Source: Takakia lepidozioides
Taxonomy: Eukaryota; Streptophyta; Takakiopsida; Takakiales; Takakiaceae
NCBI GenBank assembly: GCA_030704615.1
Contig: CM060731.1
Span: forward strand, 24,056,001 to 24,120,000
Reading direction: 5' to 3'
Length of the DNA stretch: 64,000 nucleotides
Below are positions 11,918-20,832 of this stretch, piece after piece (the first letter of the stretch is position 1; the number at the start of each line of letters is the position of its first letter). Position numbers and translations under genes: made by a program. A model generated the notes under the pieces. The model was not told the origin of the DNA. It ran no database searches and saw only the letters and a list, made by a program, of their open reading frames with translations.

Positions 11918-13890
11918 GAAAACATCCTTTCACCAATTATCACCACAAGAACAAATCCCATCTTCAAAGTGGTGGGAAGTAGTTAGCGTCCCATACAACA
12001 ATTGCTCGGCCAACAATCTTTGAGATGAATTTGGTGGAGGTGTGGCAGTCTCCACACACTCGAAGATTCTTGATGAGTCGTGCTGATCAGCCCAAGACCA
12101 ATGGCCAGCTTCTCACTGTGGTGGCAAAGAGAAAATTCCTTTCCTCCACATCATGCAATAAAAAACGTGTGTCAGGCACATACCCTGCCTCCTTCATCTG
12201 CCCAGACAATCTTCTCAGCTCAGCATGGATTTCCTTAATTCTGGGATGCAACTTGTCATTTGTCTCCTTTCTAACCCCTCTGACCTTCATCATTCTTCTC
12301 ACCTTTGCAGCATCATCCCACCTGCCAGCTGCAGCATAGATGTTTGATATAGCACCACATAAGTCGTGGCATCCTGTTCATCCCACTTGAGGATAGATGT
12401 TGCCACACATTCAGCCATCTCCACTTTGCCATGGATTCTGCAGGCACCAAGCAAGGCCTTCCACACCACAACATCTGGATTGATTGGCATTTTATTAATC
12501 AGGTCCACTGCCTCATCCAGTTGTCCCCCACGTCTAAGAAGGTCCACCATGCAACCAAAGTGCTTTACTGTCAGATTGATACCATGATCTTCACTCATGG
12601 AATCGAAGTAGCATCTTCCTTCATTCAGTAGGTCAGTGTGGTTGCAGGCAGAGAGAACACATATAAAGGTGATACTGTCCGGCTTCAAGCCTTTCTTTTG
12701 CATTCCTTCAAATAGTTGCAGGACCTCCCTATGACAACCATGTTGGGCATATCCTACGATCATCGCATTCCACGACACCACATTTCATTCAGCCATATTG
12801 TCAAATACTCCCTTTGCATCCTCATTGCACTCACATTTCGCATACAAGTGAACCAGGGCAGTGTCCAGAATGACATTTGGTACAATTCCAACTTTGATGA
12901 TGTCACCATGAACCTCTTTGCCCTTTTCCAGGGCTGCCAGACTTGCACACGCATTGCAAACGCATACAAACGTGATGTGGTCGGGCTTCAACCCTCCCCC
13001 CAGGCCTCCATCCCGCACCCTGCTGTGCATATCCTACCAGCATGACGTTCCATGACACCAAATCTCGTTCAGCCATATTGTTGAACACTCCCTCCACATC
13101 CTCGATGCTCCCATATTTGGCATACATGTCTACGAGGGTATTGTTCATAATCACATCTGGTACAATTCCGGCTTTGGCGATGCAACCATGCACCTCTTTG
13201 CCCTTTTCCAGGGCTGCCAGGCTTGCACACGCATTGCAAACACAAACAAATCTGATATGGTTGGGCTTCACCCCTCTGCGCAGAATCTGCTCATAGGTCT
13301 CAAAAGCATTCCTACCACACCCATGCTTGGTAAATCCTGCCAACATTATATTCCACGTGATCAAGATCGTTGAGGCATTCTGTTGAATGCTTCCGCATCT
13401 TTTGCTCATAGGGACCCAAAGCCTCCATCCCACACCCATGCTGGGCATATCCTGTGATCATTGCATTCCACGACACCACATCCGGTTCAGCCATGTTGTC
13501 AAATACTCTCTTTGCAACCTTCATGCTCCCGCATTTCGCATACATGTCAACAAGGCTATTGTTCAAAATCAGATTTGGTACAAGTCCAGCTTTCATATGT
13601 CAGCATGGACCTCTTTGTCGTTTTCCAGGGCTGCCAGTCTCACACAAGCCTTGAGAATGCAAACAAATGTGACCTGATCGGGCATCACCCCTTGTTGTAT
13701 CAGTTGATCATGTCTTGAAGGCATTCCTACCACAACCATGCTTGGTATATCCTGCCACCATATTGTTGAACACTAGACAGGCCTCCCTTACACTCCCATA
13801 TTTGGCATACATGTTAACAAGGGCAGTCTCCCAATTGAGGTATGACGAAATTCCAGCTTTGATAATGTCAGCATGGATATCTTTGCCCTT
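11918..13890 (-). pseudogene. PPR-DYW pseudogene, copy B, C-terminal part
   Basis: C-terminal half of a DYW-class PPR gene on the minus strand. The longest open stretch (12299-12781) reads VVSWNAMI-type motifs through LQLFEGMQKKGLKPDS, the post-PPR block DLINKMPINPDVVVWKALL and the E-like region. VRKETNDKLHP and AGYVPDTRFLLHDVEE follow at 12087-12302. The final tripeptide reads DNW rather than DYW (about 11930-11940). Several frame changes break the PPR region (12760-13677). The gene is interrupted at 13890 by the 10.9-kb mobile element and resumes at 24785. It is clearly non-functional. Confidence 0.85.
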
Positions 13891-13899
13891 CTCCAGGGC
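13891..13899. repeat. Target-site duplication, left
   Basis: CTCCAGGGC, a normal part of the PPR coding sequence (compare CTTTTCCAGGGCTGCC in many neighbouring repeats). It is repeated with one mismatch as CTCTAGGGC at 24776-24784. A 9-bp duplication is typical of Mutator-like elements. Confidence 0.65.
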
Positions 13900-13941
13900 G
13901 GGGGGTGCTATTCCGTGAGCCTGGAGCCGTGAGCCTGTGAG
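13900..13941 (+). repeat. Left terminal inverted repeat
   Basis: Read inward, it has GTGCTATTCCGTGAGCC followed by TGGAGCCGTGAGC. Against the reverse complement of 24734-24775 the alignment is ungapped, with identical CGTGAGCC and CCGTGAGC cores; the outermost bases are diverged. Confidence 0.6.
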
Positions 13942-14189
13942 CCCAGGAAACCGTGAGCCCAGCACAGGCTCACGCCACGTCAGCATACATACAGGCCTAT
14001 TTTCGCGGGTGTCACCTATTTCCGCGGGTTGATCAGCCATTTCCCGGGAATGCAGAGTGGATATGTTACATCCATTGTATCCATTGCATCCATGCAGACG
14101 TTATCAACATACCAAGCCCTCACAAGTTTATGTGGGTACGTCGTGAGGAGGTGCACACTGACATGATCTAAAGCGGATCCCTGCGAAAT

Positions 14190-14430
14190 CTTTTCTTATT
14201 CACCACCCTTGCGAACATGCCAGGTATGTGCGGGAGCATCATGGATGCTCATTAGATTTGAGAATGTCTCACAGCTCTTTGATGAGGTGGACTTCACCGT
14301 GATGGATTCACCAACCATTCTTCTAGCAGGAATGGTTTGGAGACCAACGACCAAATGATGCGAGAATGTTGTACACGAACCAAAGTCGTTTGTTTGTTTT
14401 TGCAATGCACTCAAGTCTGTGAGGTCCAGA
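14190..14430 (+). pseudogene. Degenerate PPR fragment inside the mobile element
   Basis: Plus-strand sequence resembling a worn PPR repeat: CATCATGGATGCTC, TTTGATGAGGTGGACTTC, then AGACCAACGACCAAATGATGCGAG and TTGTTTTTGCAATGCACTC, in the order seen in PPR copies A and D. It has no frame and lies opposite to the interrupted host gene. It is probably an older captured or nested PPR piece. Confidence 0.45.
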
Positions 14431-14604
14431 AAACACTAAATAGATTGAAGGAACAATCCGGGCAGTCCATGCAACCCCCATCTCCAACAATAGTTTGTTC
14501 CCATTAATGTGCATTCCACGCACACATTGCAAATAGGACAACAAGGACACACAACCATCCCATTTCAAATTTGGCCCCGAATAAAACCAAAAGAAAACTT
14601 CATA

Positions 14605-17600
14605 TCAAGTGTCACAGTCATCAGAATCAGTCTCGACCTCCTGTGCTATGTCATCCACAAAGATTCTGGCCCCAACACCACGTCTTTTACCACGGCCGTC
14701 GATGGGTGGACTCCGAGTGCCACGAACGGTCATGCTTGTTGCGAGTGCCTCCGCATAGACAGGTAGCACGCAAGACCGAGGAGGACTGGAAAGAAGTCCA
14801 AATAGGTGTGATAGCCCTGGAGGGCAAGTGGAAGCACGCGGACTCCTGCACATGTCGACAAAAACCCATTCAGAACACAATATGCAATACACAAGTCCAA
14901 CGAAGAGGATATCTGCCATGTGAACTTTGCCTCAAGAACAGTGATTCTCGATATTGAAACAACAATGCAAGCATCCACAGGTTGAACTTACTCACAGGCA
15001 AAGTCGGAGTCCAGCTCCTTGTCGGAAGTCTCCTCTGTATCAATAGCGGGACGGGGCTTCGGAAGGATTTGAGAAGTGTGTCCACCCAAACCCATCAGGA
15101 GGTTCTTGTAATTCTCAGCATCCCCTTCAATCCCAAAGAGATGTCGCGCACTGGCCTTGCAAGCGTGGTACGAAGCACCTGCAGTGGAATAGAATGAAGG
15201 AAGCAGACATTGAAGACACATTTGGAACGGTGGGAAGTACTGAAAGTGCAAGCTCAATCAAACCTCGTGAAATCTGAATGTTGAAGAGACGAACCTATGC
15301 CCATTGACAAATCCAGAACTCCGGCGTCTGTGTAGGTGCAGCACTCCACAATCGTTTGAATGAAAGCCGGGCTCCTCTCCCTCGCCCCTCTCCAAGGAAC
15401 CCCATTCCCCCTTCGCAAGCAGACGTTGTTGTCGACGTAGTTGTGGTGCATGTCATCCGTGGGATGATCTGTCCTATCGTCTATGAACTTGCCCCCATGA
15501 GTGATGGCGAACTCCGAAATGCCGGCCGGAGTCGTTGGTGGATGCACTCGGACGAGACAAACAGCTTCAAACAAACGAGTCTACAAACAACACATCCACA
15601 AGGAACTAAGAAGCTTCAAAAATCAGGCCCCTACATATGAGTTCGAGCGACCTACACAACTCCATCCGAGAACCACCAAGAAGAGGAAGAAGAAGGCAAA
15701 TTTACCATCTCTCCCGGACGATCCCCCTTCGTAAGGTACATGATGTTCACACAATTCCATGTCTTCAGGACTCTCATGCCCGAGGCTTTCAAATAGCTGG
15801 CAAATGCACGGTGACAGCGAACGTCGGCGGCAAAACACCTGCATCGGACAGGAAAAAATTGCAAAAGGAGAAAACCCACCACCAGTAGCGCTCATCAAAA
15901 GCATTACAACCCGGACAAGCACCCGATAGTGGGACATCTGGGACTGCCAACCCATCAGGGATGTCCAAGATTATGAGTTCGGCTGCATATTGCTTCTCCT
16001 TCCCGTTCACCCAGGATTTGGTCATTTTAGCCTGCAAACAAAATTACAATGGAATACTCAAGAGGATTGAAACGATCCATGCCCACAACTGAGAAGAAGC
16101 AAAAGAGAACACGCACCGTTCCGAGGAACTCCACAATCCTCTCCCACACTGGTGATGGCTCACCCTTGTAATCAGATTTCTTGGACTCCATCATGGCAAG
16201 GAATCCGACGTTGGCCATCTCCAACCTGGTAGGGCGAATGACCCTCGTCGGATGTTCCACTGCATGGCACGGGTCCTTGGGATCAACCACCCCCTTGTTC
16301 TTTCTCACGGATCCCCTACCATGCGGTGGAGTCTGCTGGACATGCACCACTGGGCCAATATCTGCAACACTTCCCTGCCCTTGTGCCACCTTCCTTCTAC
16401 CCCTTCCTTTCCCCACAACACCAGCAACATCTTTTCCCTTTGCCTTTCTACCTCTACCCGGGGTATCCTGAGCGGGAGGCTCCTTCTCTGCAAGAGTCCT
16501 CAAATTTCGTTCATGAATGTCGAGGTCGGCTGCTGCGGCAGTGGCTGCAATTCGCTCATTCTCTCTCCTCAAAGACACCTCCGGAGCTGGGGTCTCAGAA
16601 GGAGGGCAATCCAAATACCAACTACAAGAAGAAAGATGGTCTGGGCCCCAGTCATGCAAGATCCCAGTAGTAAACATGGTCTGGTTGCCAGCAGGGACAA
16701 GCCAGAGGTCCACGAAATCTGGATGTAGCAATTCTCTTCCATGAGAACAAACTTTATGTACCTGCAGGAACAGAGACAGCCTCATTATGCAATGCAATTA
16801 TTGTCTCTCAGCTTTTCCATCACACCAGGAAGACCCCCTTAAACTGTATGCGTCACAGTACATTGCAACCACAGCACACTAAGTAGCCTGAACGGCCCAG
16901 GGTGTGCACCTGTAAAGGCATCGTTTCCAGGCTTCCTCTCCTTTTTCTTGCTGGTCAAGGTCATGTGTTCGACTGATGCCACCCTCCTTGCTGAACTCTC
17001 TAAAGAAACAAGAGTGCCACACTGTGGCTCTCCATTTCATCATGTATGCTTCGAAGGAGACCTTCGGTGCTGTCATAGTGATGCCATAGTCTGGGTCTTC
17101 TTCTCTTTCTCCGGCCTGGGGAACATGTGGGTATCCCTAACTGTGGGATCGGAGTTCCATATCTGTAGCCACTTCACCTTCTGTTCGGAACACAACGGCA
17201 GTAGACAACCTGTGTAACTTCTCCTGGGCCATCTCTGGCTTGCCTGGCTTGTTATAATGGTTTTTTATCTCCAGGAGAAACTGCGATCCGAATGATGGGT
17301 CGGCAATTCTCAACTGCTTCACAAAAGCACTCATTATAGTCCTTCTTGTAGCGGTCATCTCTTTCTGGATGTGACTCTCAACCCCCTTTGCTGTCCTTCT
17401 CTCCTCAGGGGTTGACCTGTAGTATTCCAGTTTGTCACGCTCCCCTGCATCTGCAATGTCTTGCTGCAAGGGAATGCACGAGAGTTGCATCAACCCAAGG
17501 GCAAGGGAAACAAACAGAAACAAACATGTGAAAGCAGGAATATGGAAAGGGCAGATGAAGGAAGATGTATCTCACCGTGTACATGTACTCCATGAAAGCC

Positions 17601-19869
17601 TCACGTGTCAACGAGTACCACGTTTCCGATGTCTTGGAGCTTTCGCACTTCTTGTACGTCTCTGCTGAAATGATGGTCTTGAAGTTGGTCAAGGGCATCT
17701 GCCCGATCCTTTGTATCCTATACAGTGTGTGAACCAAACTCGTTTTGACATGCGATGTCTCCGTTCCTCTGCAGAATGATATCTGAAAGTCAGAATGAAA
17801 TTCAAGGACTTTAATCAAAGAACCACGGAACTACAAGTGGAACATGTAGAATGAGAAACCAACCTGTTCACATCATTCATTGTCGTCAGAAGACCCATCA
17901 TGTTCCCCTCACAATCCAGCACCATCGATCGAACAGAGTAATGTCACTCTTCGTCCTGTGAGTGCAGCCTCCCAATGACAGCCATCCATGCAAGCAACCG
18001 GTGGTTCCCATCCCAAACGTGAAACATCTTCCCCGAGAATGCCTGGGTGGAAGGTTTCCTGGAGAGAAGAAGTTCGAAGGATTCGTTCACCTGTCTCCAA
18101 ATAGGATCCCAGGAGTCCACGATTGACTCATCCACAAGGAGCTCATTGCCTCTGGAATCCTTTGTACAAACGTAAAACACTGCGGATCCATCCAAATACC
18201 CATGAACAAACTCGGCCTCTAGCTTGAGAATGTCCTTGATGAGGGGTGGTTGAACGACGGGCATGGAAACCATCCTACACAGGGGAATCTTCAACATCCC
18301 ACCCGGGGCAAACATACTTTGCACCACAAGCTGAGAGTTTACCTTCTGACCCCCCAGCATCTCAGCGGCTTTGCTTTCATAGAACTCATCGTCAACATCA
18401 ACAATGATCTCCTTCCCCAGCCCCGAAGGGATCTCCTCCGCCACACTTTGCATCTTCTCCTGCAGGGTTGTCCATTCAAATTGATATAAGAGTGAGGCAT
18501 GAGACGATGGTGTTTGAGCATGGCAGACAGGCCATGTGTGGAAGAAAAGGTGAGCTCAAACAGTGTGCGTTGACGCACACTGTTTGAGCTGCAAGGTAAG
18601 TGTTCATTGAACCTCAATGAGAAGCCCTTAGTGACCCATTTTCAGATGAAAAAAAATTAAAAAAAATGAGCTTAAACAGTGTGCGTTGACGCACACTGTT
18701 TGAGCTGCAAGGTAAGTGTTCATTGAACCTCAGTGACATGCCAGGTAAGTGTTCATTGAACCTCAAAGAGAAGCCCTTAGTGGCCGATTTTCAGATGACA
18801 AAGGCAATGACAAGGTGAGCTCAAACAGTGTGCGTTGACGCACACTGTTTGAGCTGCCAGGTAAGTGTGCATTGAACCTCAGAGACATGCCCTGTATTGC
18901 CGAATTTCACAGGGAAAAAACAGTCACAAGGTGGGCTCAAACAGTGTGCGCCAACGCACACTGTTTGAGCTGCCAAGTAAGTGATGATTGATCCTCAAAT
19001 TCATACCCTATGTGGCCGATTTTCAGATGACAAAGGCAATTACAAGGTGAGCTCAAACAGTGTACGTTGACGCACACTGTTTGAGCTGCCATGTAAGTGA
19101 TGATTGATCCTCAAATACATGCCGTTTGTGGCCGTTTTTCAGATGAAAAATCAATGAGAAGGTGGGCTCAAACAGTGTGCGCCAACGCACACTGTTTGAG
19201 CTGCCAAAAATGTGGAGGATTGAACCAGGTATAGTGGCCCTATCTGGCCGTTTTGCACACCATCAACCAAGTAAAATGCGGGGCTCAAACAGTGTGCGTC
19301 AACGCACACTGTTTCAGCTTCCAATTTGTGGTGGATTGAACCTGCCCTAGTTCCCCAATTTGGCCGTTTCGCACATCAACAAGCCAGCAAAATGGAAGGC
19401 TCAAACAGTGTGCGTCAACACACACTGTTTGAGCTTCTTGTTTGCGGATGATGCAACCTGGCAGAGATGTCGTGTGTAGACTATGTTCATATCGAAATAG
19501 AATCTCAACTAGGGTTCACATCAGCAATGAAGCACAAAGGTGGGTTTCAAAGATTGTACCTTTTTTTTTGCTGCTCCAGAAGACTCCCCAATCGTCGGGG
19601 ACCCTTTGCGCTTCGGACTGCTCTCCACGCCTCGCATGTTCTGGAGCATCTCCCCCATCCTCTCTTCCACTATTAGGTTCTTCGTGAGGCCAGCGTCAAC
19701 ATCATCTTCGGCGTCTGCCTCTCCCTCGGATGCAAGTGTCCTCCTCATCTGTTCTTGGAACTATGACATGCTGCTGTTCTTCTCCGGATTCCTGCTCTTC
19801 CATCGCTGAACTTTCCTCTTTGCCCTCTTCTTCCGCCTTTTCCTCTTCGGCCACTCTTTCCATCCTCAT
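14605..19869 (-). pseudogene. ParB-like domain plus beta-class DNA methyltransferase, multi-exon, disrupted
   Basis: Exons deduced from GT-AG sites and phase: 1 (19869?-19560), 2 (18459-17864), 3 (17768-17576), 4 (17463-16910), 5 (about 16761-16117), 6 (16031-15883), 7 (15838-15706), 8 (15580-15295), 9 (15178-14992), 10 (14845-14605). Exon 1 is acidic/basic and NLS-like. Exon 2 ends with VWDGNHRLLAWM, matching the ParB/sulfiredoxin DGxHR motif. Exon 5 has a Lys/Arg-rich linker. Exon 6 holds LIILDIPDG, at the place of the catalytic DPPY motif of amino-methyltransferases. Exons 8-9 join into VLDLSMGIGASYHACK and HLFGIEGDAENY, the SAM-binding motif I in the order IV then I that defines the beta class. 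The C-terminus is acidic. Defects: TGA at 17944, TAG at 17137 and a frameshift near 19740. The exon 4/5 junction is uncertain. Likely role: DNA modification tied to the element. Confidence 0.7.
18553..19434. repeat. Eight-copy array of 36-38-bp palindromes, 116-bp period
   Basis: Palindromes start at 18553, 18669, 18818, 18935, 19050, 19166, 19283 and 19399. Arms read AGCTCAAACAGTGTGCG and its complement. The first copy has perfect 18-bp arms around TG. Centres vary (GTTGAC in copies 1, 2, 3 and 5; GCCAAC in 4 and 6; GTCAAC in 7 and 8). Spacings are 116, 149, 117, 115, 116, 117 and 116 bp; the 149 contains a 33-bp internal duplication. Linkers share TTGAACCTCA and GGCCGATTTTCAGATGA. The array lies inside the candidate first intron (18460-19559) of the methyltransferase gene. 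Confidence 0.95.
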
Positions 19870-20832
19870 TCTATATCTGGCTCTATTCCTGTTTCTAGAG
19901 CTCGTGAAGTATAATGACTTCCTTCTCTTCCTCCTCCGCTGGAAACAAGGGCTCCCCACGATGCCTCTAGAGCTCTCCAGTTTGACGTTTGCAACAAGGG
20001 TTGCTATTGCATGTAACCAAAATCAAAATTGGACATTGTCAACCGTATTTGATGCGGGTGTTGTTATTGTGTGCGAACGGAATTCATCCATTTCGGCGTC
20101 TTTGTATTATTCAAGAAATAAAGTGCTAGAAAATATGTACATCCGTTGCATGTACTTGTGATATATGTCAGATGTACTTCGACGCCTGCCAATATATGGC
20201 GGCCTTCTTGCATTGTTTCAAATTCGGAAGTGTCGTAGAAATCTAATGCTAGTTCAATTTGGAGCAGTTCTTGCAGATTCGCCATAAATGTTGTGCTTCA
20301 CATATGCATCCACGTGTGTCGTACTGCCTGCCCTGTGCTTTGCATTTTGCCGTCATCGTCGCCATGGGGTCATTCGGTATAAAGGGTTGTGTCGGAAATG
20401 ATCTTGTGTTGCACACATCCGTGCGAGGTGACTCTTGGAGTGTCAGTGTTTGTGTTGTGCTCTTCTGGCACGGCACAACCTCATTACATTCGGGGTCTTC
20501 CTGTTTACTGCTCTCCAGGGTTGTTGCCGTCTTTCCATAAAGGATGGTTTCATGTCATGTTCAGGGTTTGTTTTTCATCCAAAAACAGCACGGCTTCTTG
20601 TGGCTTCCTGTATTTGAAAACAGTTTTTCTAGTTGGTGTCTCTCAGCGTGGTTGTCTGCGAAGTTCAGTGCATGTCATTCCTACATCATTTTGATGCATC
20701 GCCCGCAACCTTTGGGTTAGTGTTACCCTTGTTGACCTTAATTTTTTTGTGGTGGATCCCCTTTCGAGAATTGCGGGCTATCAGTTCGGGGATTCCGTTG
20801 TGAATCGAAAGTTTCGGTCAGCGTAGGAAAAC
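19870..20832. promoter_or_regulatory. Divergent 5' region between methyltransferase and transposase genes
   Basis: About 0.96 kb separates the two divergent gene modules of the element. No coding sequence is convincing here, so it should contain both promoters. An additional untranslated or first exon of the methyltransferase gene could lie here, because its first coding exon has no clear upstream ATG. Confidence 0.45.

Noticed and set aside
13937-13975. Left-end GTGAGCCCAG...GGCTCACGCC as the terminal repeat
   Set aside because: It matches the right end, but the ungapped alignment anchored at the 9-bp duplication uses the outer CGTGAGCC/CCGTGAGC copies; the inner ones look like subterminal repeats.
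14605-18459. Bacterial contamination as source of the methyltransferase sequence
   Set aside because: The coding sequence is split by many GT-AG introns in consistent phase and lies within a plant-type transposon flanked by PPR sequence.
18553-19434. CRISPR-like array (regular repeats and spacers)
   Set aside because: Spacers are not unique: the linkers are homologous to each other, so this is a tandem satellite with palindromes, and the context is a plant transposon.
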